A DNA stretch of 64,000 nucleotides. Source: Streptomyces sp. DHE7-1 (GTDB lineage: Bacteria > Actinomycetota > Actinomycetes > Streptomycetales > Streptomycetaceae). The stretch lies in NCBI GenBank assembly GCA_016432725.1, contig JACJDG010000003.1:62001-126000 (forward strand), written 5' to 3'. How positions within the stretch are numbered: position 1 is the stretch's first letter; each line of letters opens with the position of its first letter. Positions 28,816 through 38,250 of the stretch are shown here, piece after piece. The position numbers and the translations under genes were made by a program. The notes under the pieces were generated by a model. The model worked only from the letters and a program-made list of their open reading frames with translations. It was not told the DNA's origin and did not search any database.

Positions 28816-29616
28816 GTGGAAGAGAATCTTGAGTTTCCAGACCTGTTGCGACTGATCGATGAACGGTCGACCGCTTTCCGCGCCGTGGTCGCCGCCGCGC
28901 CCGGTCTCGAAGCCCAGGTGCCGACCTGCCCTGGGTGGACGCTGTTCGATCTGGTGAAGCACCTGGGCGGGGGAGACCGCTTCTGGGCCGCCATCGTCGG
29001 CGCGGGGCCCGCCGACGCGCCCCCGGCCGAGGCCGTCGCCGCGCGCGCCGCGCTGGAAGTGCCGCAGGAGCGTGAGGCCCTGCTGGCCTGGCTGCACGCG
29101 TCGACGCAGCTTCTGCTGGGCGCCCTGCGCGCGGCGGGACCGGAGAGCGGTTGTTGGACGTGGTGGCCCGCGTCGCAGTCACCGCAGACCGCCGGCGGCA
29201 CCGCCCGCCACCGGGTCCAGGAGACGGCGGTGCACACCTACGACGCCCAGCTCGCCGGGGGCGCACCGCAGCCGCTGCCGGTCGAGCTGGCACTCGACGG
29301 TGTGGAGGAGTTCCTGTTCACCGTCTGCGCAACGCCGAGTGCCTGGCCGCACAAGCCCACGGCCTTCGACTTCCACGCCGCCGAGGGCCGCTCCTGGCGT
29401 CTCACCGTCGACGGCGACGGCGCACGTACTACCCGCCTCCCCGCGCCCATGGCCGCGACCGGTGAGGACTCGGACGCGGCCGGCGCCTCCGTCCATGGCA
29501 CGGCCAGTGAGCTGGTCCTCTACCTGTACGACCGGATCCAGGCCGACTCCTTGCACGTTGACGGAGACGCAGGGCTGCTCGACCTGCTTCGCGCCTGGGA
29601 GCCGGAGGAGAAGTAG
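28816..29616 (+). CDS. Maleylpyruvate isomerase family mycothiol-dependent enzyme
   Basis: The GTG at 28816 starts a 266-residue protein. The N-terminal DinB-like helical bundle has VPTCPGWTLFDLVKHLGGGD (residues 35-54), the conserved start of the mycothiol-dependent maleylpyruvate isomerase domain. A metal-ligand His follows in GTARHRVQETAVHTYDAQL. The C-terminal third (ATGEDSDAAGASVHGTASEL, then VLYLYDRIQADSLHVDGD) matches the SCP-like C-terminal domain of the family. Members use mycothiol as cofactor for isomerisation or detoxification; the substrate here is unknown. The gene stands alone. Confidence 0.82.
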   Translation: MEENLEFPDLLRLIDERSTAFRAVVAAAPGLEAQVPTCPGWTLFDLVKHLGGGDRFWAAIVGAGPADAPPAEAVAARAALEVPQEREALLAWLHASTQLLLGALRAAGPESGCWTWWPASQSPQTAGGTARHRVQETAVHTYDAQLAGGAPQPLPVELALDGVEEFLFTVCATPSAWPHKPTAFDFHAAEGRSWRLTVDGDGARTTRLPAPMAATGEDSDAAGASVHGTASELVLYLYDRIQADSLHVDGDAGLLDLLRAWEPEEK

Positions 29617-29659
29617 GACGTAGCGGGGTCTGTTGGCCGCGCCTCGAGCCGATAGGACA

Positions 29660-30033
29660 CGATTGTCGTAGTTAGCGGGCCCCATCCAGCCGACCGTGGC
29701 CAGGGCGTCGGCGCCGCGGGGTGCGGAGACGAGTCCGAGGCGTGCGTGCGGATTCTGCGTCAGGAAAGCTCGCGCGTACTGCTCGGCGATCTCATGGGCA
29801 TGCGGCGAGGATGTCAGCGTGAGTCCTCGGCCGGGCCAGGCCTGGCCGAAAAAGGCGGTGACGGCCGGCCGTTCGTCGGCGGTGAGCTGGTCGTCACCTT
29901 CGTCGACAGTGCTGTAGTCCTGCCACCAGCGGGCAAGTAGGTCCTCGGCGCTGTGGTCTGCAGGCGAGGACATACGCTCGGGCCATAGTTCGCCACAGCG
30001 CCAGGGGCGGAAGTCCGCGTGATGCGGGTCCAA
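29660..30033 (-). pseudogene. DUF4253-like protein, truncated
   Basis: The minus strand reads DPHHADFRPWRCGELWPERM, then EDLLARWWQDYSTVDEGDDQ and ALATVGWMGPANYDN, the conserved Trp-Gly segment of DUF4253-type proteins. The domain's C-terminal half, usually about 100 residues more, is missing, and the frame continues into sequence antisense to the isomerase gene. The true start is unclear: coding character continues upstream of the first Met to about 30105. The function of the family is unknown. Confidence 0.45.
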
Positions 30034-30414
30034 GGCGTCGAGTAGGAGAGAGCAGAGTCCTGAGGTGGAGTGTTCGGCAGGGCGCAGGCCGGTGCGTCGG
30101 TCGGGGCCCGTATCCGGGCCGGGGCGTCCGCTTCCGGAACGGCGCTGCCGCGGCGGGCCCGGCCGGGTTCGAGGCGCCCGGGCGGCTGTCCGCGCACGTC
30201 ACGAGGCCGGTGCCGGGCAGGCACGGCGGAAGAGCCGTAGTTGCGCCCCAACGGCGGGGAGCGCGACCGTGCTCACCCAGGCCCGCCCGGCGGACGGCCG
30301 CCGGGACCGCCGCAGCGGTGCCGCCTCGTCGGTCCCAGCGCCAACGGTCCGCCTTCGCCGTCCAGGTGGTGCCGCCGCGCGGACCCTGGCCCGTCCGGGG
30401 CACCCGGCCGCGGG
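30034..30414. other. 380-bp very GC-rich stretch, no gene recognised
   Basis: All frames are Arg/Pro/Ala-rich without family signatures. The first part may be the 5' end of the DUF4253-like relic. Confidence 0.35.
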
Positions 30415-31315
30415 TCAGGGAAGCAGGACGGCCTTGCCGTTGTTGCGGTGGGCCTCCAGATCTGCGTGGGCCTGTGGGGCCTGCGCGAGGGGGTAGGTGC
30501 GCCAGACCGGCACGTCGATCCCGCCGGTGGCGGCCAGGTCCGCCAGCTCCCGCAGGGACTGTCCGGCCTGGTCACCGCCGGCACTGAAGCGGACCCCGTG
30601 CCGGGCGGCGGACATGTCCGCGATCGTGATGACCCGCGCGCTGTCACCGGTCAGGGCGACGGAGTCCGCGAGCACCCCGGCGCCGGAGGCGTCCAGGACG
30701 AAGTCAACGCCCTGGGGGCGGCGGCCCGTACGCGCTCGGGCCAGCCGTCGCCGTAGCGGACCGCGGTGGATCCCATCGCGGTGACGCGCTCGATGTCGCG
30801 TTCACCAGCCGTCCCGACGACGGTGATGCCCGGGCAGTGGCCAGTTGCACCACGACGGTACCCACACTGCCGCCGGCGCCGTGGACGAGCAGGGTCTGTC
30901 CCGGCTGCACACCCAGCTGCGCAAGGACACGGGACGCGGTCCGGGCGACCGTGACCAGCGAGGCGGCCGCCTCCCACGACAGGGATCCGGGCTTGGCGAC
31001 CGGACCGTCGAGCAGGGCGTACTCGCCGTAGCTGCCGCCGACGGCGGATCCCAGAACCTCCTCCCCCACGACCACGCCGGCGCCCTCGCCGACCGCGTCG
31101 ACGACGCCGGCGGCATCGAGGCCGGGGGTCACGGGGAAGCGGGCCGGGGCGGTGCCGGCCATCAGACCGGCGCGGATCTTCAGGTCGAGGGGGTTGACGG
31201 AGGCGGCCCGCACGCGGATGCGGGCCTGGCCCGGGCCGGGCTCCGGCACGGTGACCTCCGACAACCGCAGCACCTCGGGCGCGCCGTACTCGGAGAATGT
31301 GATCGCTTTGGACAT
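30415..31315 (-). pseudogene. Quinone oxidoreductase-like MDR dehydrogenase, two frameshifts
   Basis: The ATG at 31315 gives MSKAITFSEYGAPEVLRLSE, the usual start of NADP-dependent quinone oxidoreductases in the medium-chain dehydrogenase superfamily. DLKIRAGLMAG, TPGLDAAGVVDAVGEGAGVV and the nucleotide-binding LLVHGAGGSVGTVVVQLA follow. One base lost near 30829-30831 and another in the run at 30714-30718 split it; the parts VVGTAGERDIERVTAMGSTA and LADSVALTGDSARVITIADM complete a normal 300-residue enzyme ending AHRNNGKAVLLP. No structural zinc-binding Cys cluster is present. It lies downstream of the Old Yellow Enzyme-type gene. Confidence 0.8.
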
Positions 31316-31404
31316 CGGGAACTCCCTGGTCGAATCAGTTTCGGGAAGGGACGGCCCCAGACGCCGTGACCCGCGGTGCGGCCACGGCGGCGGGGCCGCG
31401 GCAG

Positions 31405-32474
31405 CTAGGCGGTGAGGGCGGGGTAGTCGGTGTAGCCGCGGTGGTCGCCGCCGTAGAAGGTGGCCTGGTCGGGGGTGTTGAACGGGCCGCCGACGGCCAG
31501 GCGGCGGGGCAGGTCGGGGTTGGCCAGGAACAGTGCCCCGTAGGCGATCATGTCCGCGCCGGCGTCGTCGAGCAGCTTCAGCGCCTCGGGCCGGTGACGT
31601 CGGGGTGGGTGAAGGGGTTGAGGACGAACGTGCCGGGCCAGGCCTTGCGCAGCCGCAGGGTCAGGTCCCGGTCCGGGCCCTCCATCAGGTGCAGGTAGGC
31701 CAGGTCCAAGTCGGCGAGCCGGTCCAGCAGGGCGGGATACACCTCGCCCGGGGCGTCCTCGGCGATGTCGTTGTAGGGGTTCGCGGGTGAGATCCGCAGG
31801 CCCACCCGGTGGCCGCCGATCGCGTCGGCCACGGCCGTGACGACCTCCGCGGCGAAACGGATCCGGCCCTCAGTGGTGGCGCCCCAGTCGTCGGTACGCC
31901 GGTTGGTGTTGGGCGCGAGGAACTGGTGGACGAGGTAGCCGTTGGCGCCGTGGATCTCCACGCCGTCGAACCCGGCCTCGACGGCGTTGCGGGCCGCGGC
32001 GGCGAAGTCGGCGATCGTGCGGTGGATGTCCGCCTCGCTCAGCTCCTTCGGGGTGACGTAGTCCTTCGGGCCCTCGTGGGTGAAGACTTGGCCCCGGGCG
32101 GCCACCGCCGAGGGGGCCACCGGCACCAGGCCGTCGGGCAGCAGGCTCGGGTGGCCGATCCGGCCGGTGTGCATCAGCTGGGCGAAGATCACCCCGCCTT
32201 CGCGGTGCACGGCGTCGGTCACGGCCCTCCAGGCCCGCACCTGCCCGCTCGTGTGCAGGCCGGGGGTGTCGGGGTAGCCCTGGCCGACCGGCGAGGGCTG
32301 CACGCCCTCGGTGACGATCAGCCCGGCGCCGGCGCGCTGCGCGTAGTACGTCGCCATCAGATCGGTCGGCTCGGCGCCGGGGCCGAAGGCGCGACTGCGG
32401 GTCATCGGCGCCATCACGATGCGGTTGGCCAGGCGCTTGCCGCCCAGGTCGATCGGATCGAAAGCAGTGGTCAT
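31405..32474 (-). pseudogene. Old Yellow Enzyme family alkene reductase, one frameshift
   Basis: The ATG at 32474 follows AGGAAGAGG. The FMN barrel shows KRLANRIVMAPMTRSRAF, AGAGLIVTEGVQPSPVGQGY, GVIFAQLMHTGRIGHP, GFDGVEIHGANGYLVHQFLA and NRRTDDWGATTEGR, with the conserved His-Asn pair that binds the substrate carbonyl. One base lost in the run at 31588-31590 truncates the frame; restored, it continues ALKLLDDAGADMIAYGALFL to the TAG at 31405, about 356 residues. Such enzymes reduce activated C=C bonds with NADPH and often serve electrophile or xenobiotic defence. It is divergent from a MarR gene. Confidence 0.85.
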
Positions 32475-32514
32475 GGCCTCTTCCTCATATCTTCCATCTC
32501 CGGGGTCTCCGGGT

Positions 32515-32558
32515 TTTACCTGTCCGAACAAGTAAATCACCTGTCCGAACAGGTAAAT
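32515..32558. promoter_or_regulatory. Two tandem MarR-type operators
   Basis: ACCTGTCCGAACAAGTAAAT (32518-32537) and ACCTGTCCGAACAGGTAAAT (32539-32558) are direct repeats spaced 21 bp apart, two helical turns. Each is itself a dyad; the second contains the perfect palindrome ACCTGT-CCGA-ACAGGT. They lie between the divergent OYE and MarR genes. Confidence 0.8.
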
Positions 32559-32701
32559 CTCGCGGATGCATTCCCGGAGGGGTGGGTGACGGTCGTCACA
32601 CACTCTGACGTGGAGGTCTTCCCGATGCGGCACGGGCGGGGCCCGCAGAGGGGCTACCGGAAGGTAGGGTGAAGCTGATCAGGCAGGAAAGTGAGGAAGA
32701 G

Positions 32702-33258
32702 ATGGCGCAGTCCACACCGGAAGCCGGTTCCGGAGGGGGTCTCGCGGGGGCGGAACAGGGGGCCACCGTCCCGGTGCCGTCCGCGGCCGGCAGCGGCCCG
32801 ATCAGTCACGCGATCTTCCGCCTGGCGCGCCTGCACCGCATGTTCGCGGGGCAGCTGCTGCGCCGTATCGGCCTTCATCCGGGTCAGGAACTGGTCATGA
32901 TGCACCTGTGGGAGCTCGGCCCCAGCGGCAGGCCGACCTGGTGCGCCTGATGGACTCCGACGCCGCCACCATGACTCGCACCGTCCGGCGCCTGGAGCAG
33001 GCCGGCTTCGTGCGCCGCCGCCCCTGCGCCACCGACAGACGCGCCTCCCTCATCGAACCCACCGCGGCCAGTCACGCCCTGCGCCGCGAGGTCGAACAGG
33101 TCTGGGCCCAGCTCGAGGACCTCGTCGCCGCGGACCTCGACGCCCGTGGACGGGCCGATGCCCTTCACACGCTGGAACACCTGGAGTACAACCTCGTACG
33201 GGCCACCGCCGACCCCGCGGCCTGCCCCACCGGCACGCAGAGCCGCCCGGCGGGGTGA
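32702..33258 (+). pseudogene. MarR family transcriptional regulator, one frameshift
   Basis: The ATG at 32702 follows GAGGAAGAG. The first frame carries AIFRLARLHRMFAGQLLRRI and GLHPGQELVMMHLWELGP, dimerisation and first winged-helix elements. One C added to the run at 32920-32923 joins QRQADLVRLMDSDAATMTRT and VRRLEQAGFVRRRPCATDRR, the recognition helix and wing. The C-terminal helix ends near 33210. The restored protein is about 185 residues. Its position suggests it senses electrophiles or aromatic compounds and represses the reductase genes through the two operators. Confidence 0.82.
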
Positions 33259-33399
33259 CAACACCGCGCCGACGCCGCACCCCGGCGCTTCAACGCCACC
33301 CCCGCCACCCAGACCGCTGTCCTCCTTCCGGCCGGAGCACAGCATGCGTGAGGGTTACGGCGCCGCCGCCGCGTGATGCCGGCCCCCGGTGGCGCCCGC

Positions 33400-34150
33400 A
33401 TCCGCGGCAGGAGTCCAGGTGGGTCCGCACCCGGAGGAGTACCGACGTGCCCGCGCCGCAGGAGTCCTGGTGGGCGCGGGAATTTGATCGTGGCGGTGCC
33501 GTCCTTGCCGGTGGTCGGTGGGCGATCTTTTTACCCCGGGTGTGCTTGCCGGACGTGTCGAGGGTGTCGGCGTTGATGGTGACGACCGCTCCGGGTAGTG
33601 GCCTCCCCGGCGCCGTGTCGGTCTTCTTCACCGCCGGCTTTCCGGGCTTGACCGGGTCGATGACGGCGAGGGGGTTGGCGGTCGCCTGCGTGCCCTCGGT
33701 GATGGTGATGTCTGGTGCGATAGGCGCTCGTGCAGGCGGCTGCCGGTGTCCGTCTCGCGGAGCCGGTAGACGCCCGGCTCGATGCCGACGAAGACCAGGG
33801 TGCCGTCGGCGCGGTGACGCCTTCGGCGACGACGCGGCCGCTGCCGTGGTCGATGAGCTGGAAGGCGGCGCGTGCCAGGCGGTCACCGCCCGGGTCCTGC
33901 TTGTGGATGGTCGCCTCCCGGGGCGGCGGTGACCTTGATGGCGGCGCCCGCGCTCCCGGTGGTGGTGTCGCCGGCCAGCAGCATCCGCTGTGCCCTGCTG
34001 TCGCGAGAGGGTGAGGATCTTCAGACCGGAGCCGGGCAGGTCCTCGGCGGTGGCGCGGACGGTGGCCGCGCCCTTGGTGTCGGCGGTGAACTCTCAGTCG
34101 GCGGTGCCGTCCTGGCCGGCGGTGACCTGGCGGTGCTCACCGTGGGCGCC
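33400..34150 (-). pseudogene. SpaA/prealbumin-like cell-surface protein relic
   Basis: Pieces in all three minus frames line up as one protein: TADTKGAATVRATAEDLPGS with GLKILTL (34100-34010), then DGTLVFVGIEPGVYRLRETD (near 33750), then DPVKPGKPAVKKTDTAPGRP with LPGAVVTINADTLDTSGKHT (33680-33540). The EPGVYRLRET and KKTD segments are typical of SpaA-like repeats in Gram-positive surface proteins, including thioester-forming Streptomyces proteins. At least three frame changes occur. No signal peptide or sorting signal remains. Confidence 0.55.
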
Positions 34151-34173
34151 GTGCGGAACTGGGCGTCGCAGCG

Positions 34174-34434
34174 GTGGCATCGCCGATCACCTTCCTCACC
34201 GTCACCCTGACCAGGGAGCGGAATCCGCACACCGATGTTTCGCTCTGGTACCCCCTCGACGCGGATGCCGACACCATCACGTCGTACGACGAGGGCGAGA
34301 TCGACGCGATCCGCTGGCTGATTGAGGAACAGGTGCTCCCGGAGCCGGAGGAGACCCTGGACCCCCACCTGCACCGCTTCGTCCGCAAGCTGCGCCACGC
34401 TCGCGCCACGGGACACCCAAAACCGCGGGAGTGA
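34174..34434 (+). pseudogene. NUDIX hydrolase, C-terminal fragment
   Basis: The frame reads ERNPHTDVSLWYPLDADADT, then SYDEGEIDAIRWLIEEQVLP and ETLDPHLHRFVRKLRHA. This matches the last strands and helix of Streptomyces NUDIX hydrolases, in which HTDVSLWY follows the NUDIX box and the RW(L/C)xxEQVL helix ends the fold. The NUDIX box itself is missing, so the protein cannot hydrolyse nucleotides. It is joined upstream to the surface-protein relic, marking a rearrangement. Confidence 0.6.
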
Positions 34435-34879
34435 AAGCGTGGGGCGTACTCGCTTCGGCCGACATCCAGCACCGCTTCCCCGATGACTGAGACATCCCCG
34501 GCATCAGCGTCCATAGCCGGGAAGGGGTCGCCGGGTCGGGGTGCGCCAGGGATCACCGAGCGGCGCGGATCATCAGCGCCAGGACCGGCGAGGCCGGTGA
34601 GGGCTGGCTCTGCCCGATGTCCTGGTAACCCGTAGCCGCTGCGTGCGCCGTTCTGGGCTGTAACCAGTTGGGGCACGGAGAGCTGGTGCTCTTGCGGCCG
34701 TCAGCGCGCACGGTAGGGCTTTCGGGGGTGCGGACGACGGAGGGGGTCGCTTAACGCCAGCAGACCAGTGTCGGAGCACCGGGGTTCGGAGAGTGCTGGT
34801 CAGAAAATTTACCTGCCTCGCATGGTGCATGCTATAGGTGACATCACGAGTGTCCGGTGAGGTTGCGGTGGGGGCTGAG
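34435..34879. other. 445-bp gene-free stretch before the AraC gene
   Basis: No coding frame is convincing. The promoter of the AraC-type gene should lie in the AT-richer part around 34800-34850. Confidence 0.35.
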
Positions 34880-35937
34880 ATGATCGGGACGGTGTTCCGG
34901 AGCGAGGATGTGCCTGCTGCGGACCGGTTCGACCACTGGCGCGAACTGATCGGAAAAACGCGCGCGAACGATTTCATCAGCAGCCACTCCGCCAACTTCC
35001 GCGGAGAACTCACCTTGCTGCAGCTGGGGCCGGCCACCGTGATGCAAACCTCGTTCCTGCCCACGCGCTTCTTACGAAGCCCCAGAATGGTGCACAGCGG
35101 CGACCGCGAGCTGTACCACCTGACGCTGATGCGCGATGCGGGAATGGTTCTCGATCACGCCGGACGCAGCACAGCGTTCGGTCCCCTGGACCTGCACCTG
35201 GCTGACAGCTCACGCCCCTACGACTTCCGGCCGCTGGACGATCGGGAACGCAGGGTCGTCCGAGGCTTGGGTGTGGACATCCCCAAGGCCATGCTGCCCC
35301 TGCCGCCCCAGCGGGTGGGGGAGTTGTTGAACAGACGGATGCCAGGACACGAAGGAGTCGGTGCTCTCCTGACCGACTTCCTCGTCGGACTGAACCGTCA
35401 GACCGAGAACCTGCAGCCCTCCGATGCACCCGGGTGGGCAGGGTTGTGGTCGACCTGGTGGCAGCGTGGATCTGCCAGCTCCTCGACGCGGAGGCCGTCC
35501 TCTCCCCTGAAACGCGTCGACAGGCGCTCACCGAGCAAATCCGGGTGTTCGTCCGGCAGAACCTTCACGACCCTGAACTGACGCCCGGCGCGATCGCCGC
35601 CGCGCACCACATTTCCGTCAGCTACCTGCACCGGATCTTCCAGCAGCAGACGCCGGGGGAGACAATCGCTGCCTGGATACGCGGCCAGCGTCTGGAGGGA
35701 GCCCGTCGTGACCTGGCCGACCCGGCCCTGGACAGCGTGCCGATCCACGCCGTCGCTGCCCGCTGGAACTTCCCCCGCGCGGCTGACTTCACTCGAACCT
35801 TTCGCGCCGCCTACGGTCTTGCACCCAGCGAGTACCGGCTCAACTCCCTGGCTGAGAGGGCGCAGACGCAGCGCCGGCAGACGTCAAAGCCTCGAGCCGG
35901 CGGGCACGAGACCGAGAGCCCTTCGACGCACTGGTGA
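34880..35937 (+). pseudogene. AraC family transcriptional regulator, one frameshift
   Basis: The ATG at 34880 gives MIGTVFRSEDVPAADRFDHW, the start of the AraC-binding-like sensor domain found in many actinobacterial regulators. LTLMRDAGMVLDHAGRS and AMLPLPPQRVGELLNRRMPG continue it. One base lost near 35429-35431 shifts the frame; the rest reads VVDLVAAWICQLLDAEAVLS, then the two helix-turn-helix motifs (AAHHISVSYLHRIFQQQTPG, AARWNFPRAADFTRTFRAAY). The restored protein of about 350 residues closely resembles the IS-interrupted AraC at 17355-19247, and the two are paralogues. Confidence 0.82.
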
Positions 35938-35957
35938 CATGCGCGGAGAAGGCCTTG

Positions 35958-36410
35958 TCAGCAGACGGTGATCAACGGCTCGCTGCGCGCGGTATCGTCC
36001 CTGCCACCGACCCCGAGCGTCACGATGGCGATACCAACGGGGTCGCACGAGGCCAATTGGACGGTGGGAGCGAAGCATCCCCGGGTGAACCCCGTGTTGA
36101 GGGGCGTCGAGGCACACCAGGCGTCACCGCCGAGCTGCGACTCAAAGACGATACGGCCGTCGATGGTGACAGGGCCTCCGGAAACGTTTTGAGCGACGAG
36201 CACAGCCTGTGCGCCCCTGCTGGAGTTCACCACCACACAAGCCTTGAACTTCACACCAGGTTTGTCCACGTGCGAGGTGTAATCGGCACAGTGCCAGTTC
36301 GAGTTAGTATAGACCGCCTTCCAGTTCTCCGTCGGGCTGGCAGAAGCGGAATGCGCTCCGAACATCAGGACGGCGCCCGCAGCGGCAGCCACGGTGGTCA
36401 AGCGACGCAT
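35958..36410 (-). CDS. Small secreted protein, paralogue of 36999-37505
   Basis: The 150-residue precursor has a signal peptide, residues 1-25 (MRRLTTVAAAAGAVLMFGAH, cleavage after ASA). The mature part begins SPTENWKAVYTNSNWHCADY and holds cysteines in WHC, KACVVV, WCAST, RGCFAP and ASCDPV. The order NWHC, CxVxN, AQAVLV, GRIVFESQLGGDAWCAS, FTRGCF is shared with the protein encoded at 36999-37505, so both come from one ancestral gene. Function is unknown. Possible roles are extracellular inhibitor or toxin-like; neither is shown. Confidence 0.7.
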   Translation of the reverse strand: MRRLTTVAAAAGAVLMFGAHSASASPTENWKAVYTNSNWHCADYTSHVDKPGVKFKACVVVNSSRGAQAVLVAQNVSGGPVTIDGRIVFESQLGGDAWCASTPLNTGFTRGCFAPTVQLASCDPVGIAIVTLGVGGRDDTARSEPLITVC

Positions 36411-36532
36411 GGAAATCCCTCGTTTTCAGACGTTGGCAATTCTGTGACCGACTGAAGCTGTGACACCGTTGACCTCCACGGACTCGGTGGCATTCAGGAA
36501 GGTCCTGTCGGTGACATCGGTGGCGGTCCCGG

Positions 36533-36628
36533 CGAAGAGACTTCGGAAGCAACGTCGACTGCGCCGACACCACTCTCAACACTGGCTTCACGCGCGAAAA
36601 GAACTGGGCCAGCGACCGGTCATAGACG
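36533..36628 (+). pseudogene. Inverted relic of the same small secreted protein family
   Basis: On the plus strand, opposite to its two relatives, a frame reads DFGSNVDCADTTLNTGFTRE before a stop 9 codons on. It matches the conserved WCASTTLNDGFTRGCF block of the neighbouring genes. No signal peptide or upstream part survives. It shows that at least three copies existed and that one inverted and decayed. Confidence 0.5.
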
Positions 36629-36779
36629 CCTCGTGGATGGCCAACGGCCCCACTGGAGCGGTCCGTCCGCAGGACGGTCGTGACTTGGTCCGGTGCTGCC
36701 GGATCGCACAACATCCGCGGCCGCCGACACGTGCTGTGCATGGACGGATCAACAGAGCGCATGTGCAACAACCGTGACT

Positions 36780-36944
36780 GGCGGTGGAGACCGGAGCACA
36801 CGATGACTCCACCGCCCGAGCCGCTCGGGAATTCCTGACCAAACGTTGGGCGACCGCAACGATGAACAGCACCATTCGGCATCCGGGACAGCCCGGCGTC
36901 CGGCCGCGCTGCTACTTCGATCTGCACCAAGAACCCAACCCGTA
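36780..36944 (+). pseudogene. Short coding fragment of unknown origin
   Basis: A frame reads VETGAHDDSTARAAREFLTK, then RWATATMNSTIRHPGQPGVR and a stop at 36944. It has plausible codon use but no start and no recognised family. It sits between the two intact secreted-protein genes. Confidence 0.25.
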
Positions 36945-36998
36945 GCACCTGCCGGCCAGGTGCCTCGAGAACGAGGGGACATGCTCTCAAGAAGGAAG

Positions 36999-37505
36999 TC
37001 AGCAGGTTGATGCTACGGAACCCTTGGTGATGGTGCCCTCCGACCTAAATCCGTCACGGGGGTCCCTGACTGCCAGCCGGCCGTCCGCGGAACTTGTCGC
37101 GCGACAGCCAACGTGAACGGTCGTCCCGAAGCAGCCACGCGTGAACCCGTCATTGAGGGTGGTCGAGGCGCACCAGACGTCCCCGCCCAGGGCTGACTCG
37201 AATACGACTCTGCTCTGCGTGTCACTGTTGTTGATGTCGATGGCGCGCCCTGTGTTGTTCTGGATCACCAAGACAGCCTGTGCGTCTTGGCTCGCGTTCC
37301 TGACGATGCAGGTCTTCATGTTCATGCCCGGCTGAGTTAGCAAATCAGCGTAATTGGTGCAATGCCAGTTGGCGTTGGTGCTCACTGCTTGCCATCCGAC
37401 CGTTGGGCTGGCGGAAGCGCTCGACGCGCTTACCATTACGCCGACTGTCGCCGCTGCCGTCGCCGCCGCCATCCGAAAGCTCTGTCGCATCAAATCCCGT
37501 CCCAT
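36999..37505 (-). CDS. Small secreted protein, paralogue of 35958-36410
   Basis: The 168-residue precursor starts at 37505 (MGRDLMRQSFRMAAATAAAT); the Met at 37490 is an equally good start. A signal peptide ends at ASASPTVG. The mature part has WHCTNY, KTCIVRN, WCASTTLNDGFTRGCFG and HVGCRA, giving paired cysteines, and a last Cys at the C terminus, as in the neighbour. Both genes lie on the minus strand, about 590 bp apart, with an inverted relic between them. The family appears restricted and unnamed to my knowledge. Confidence 0.7.
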   Translation of the reverse strand: MGRDLMRQSFRMAAATAAATVGVMVSASSASASPTVGWQAVSTNANWHCTNYADLLTQPGMNMKTCIVRNASQDAQAVLVIQNNTGRAIDINNSDTQSRVVFESALGGDVWCASTTLNDGFTRGCFGTTVHVGCRATSSADGRLAVRDPRDGFRSEGTITKGSVASTC

Positions 37506-37666
37506 CCACGCTTACGTTGTACCTAAGGATTTCCCGACCGTCATCCCGGTGTCGCTAGGAATCCGTGCACAACTCCTTGCCGCTGCGTCTACACCAGCCG
37601 TTACGGGCTGGCCCAATAGATGGTCTCTGGCATGCTGGCGCGAGCCCCGATGGAAGGTGACAGTGC

Positions 37667-38167
37667 ATGGGAAGTCTGTTGAAAGGCATCTCTGGCATCC
37701 GCTGCGGGAAACTGCGCGACGCTCGGCAGCTCCCCGCCGGGGACATCCCGCCGCTGCTTTCCCGGATCGCGTACGGCGGCGAGGACACTGCCCGCCTCGC
37801 GGTCGATGAACTGGGCGACATCATCTGCGCGTTGGGGTTCGTAGTAGGTGAGGCGACCGCTTCGACGGTCCCGTTCCTCCTGGAGCTCGCTGGGGCCCCG
37901 TACGTGCCATGCAAGGCGGAGCTGTTGGCCCTGCTGGAGAGCATCTACCGGACCGATAATTGGCACTCTTCGGCTGTGGCGGCCGGCGGCCCGAATCGCA
38001 CGAGCTTCCGGGAGCAGCCTGCCTGGGAGGTAGCCGCCAGGGAAGCCGTGCACGCAGGCCGACCCATCATCGAGGGCCTCGCCTCATCCTTGCGGCCGGA
38101 AGAGAGTGAACCGGCACGAAAACTGCTGCTGACGATGGACGAGGCGCCACCGTTCCCGGACCCCTGA
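37667..38167 (+). CDS. Hypothetical helical (HEAT-like) protein
   Basis: The 166-residue protein starts at the ATG at 37667 (MGSLLKGISGIRCGKLRDAR). Three helical pairs (DIPPLLSRIAYGGEDTARLA, ATASTVPFLLELAGAPYVPC, KAELLALLESIYRTD) resemble degenerate HEAT repeats. It has no signal peptide or membrane segment. Proteins of this layout are often found singly in Streptomyces genomes and sometimes as immunity or scaffold proteins; no partner toxin is visible here. Function is unassigned. Confidence 0.6.
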   Translation: MGSLLKGISGIRCGKLRDARQLPAGDIPPLLSRIAYGGEDTARLAVDELGDIICALGFVVGEATASTVPFLLELAGAPYVPCKAELLALLESIYRTDNWHSSAVAAGGPNRTSFREQPAWEVAAREAVHAGRPIIEGLASSLRPEESEPARKLLLTMDEAPPFPDP

Positions 38168-38174
38168 GGAAGGC

Positions 38175-38250
38175 AGTATGCGGCGGTCGCGGCGGATATC
38201 GGCGTGACTGGCGAGACGCTGCGGAGCTGGGTGCGCGGCGCCGACGAGCA
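38175..38250 (+). mobile_element. IS3-family OrfA fragment
   Basis: Eight bases after the previous stop, a frame reads YAAVAADIGVTGETLRSWVR followed by GADE. This is the helix-turn-helix core of IS3-type OrfA proteins, which bind the element ends. Nothing else of the element is present. Confidence 0.5.
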
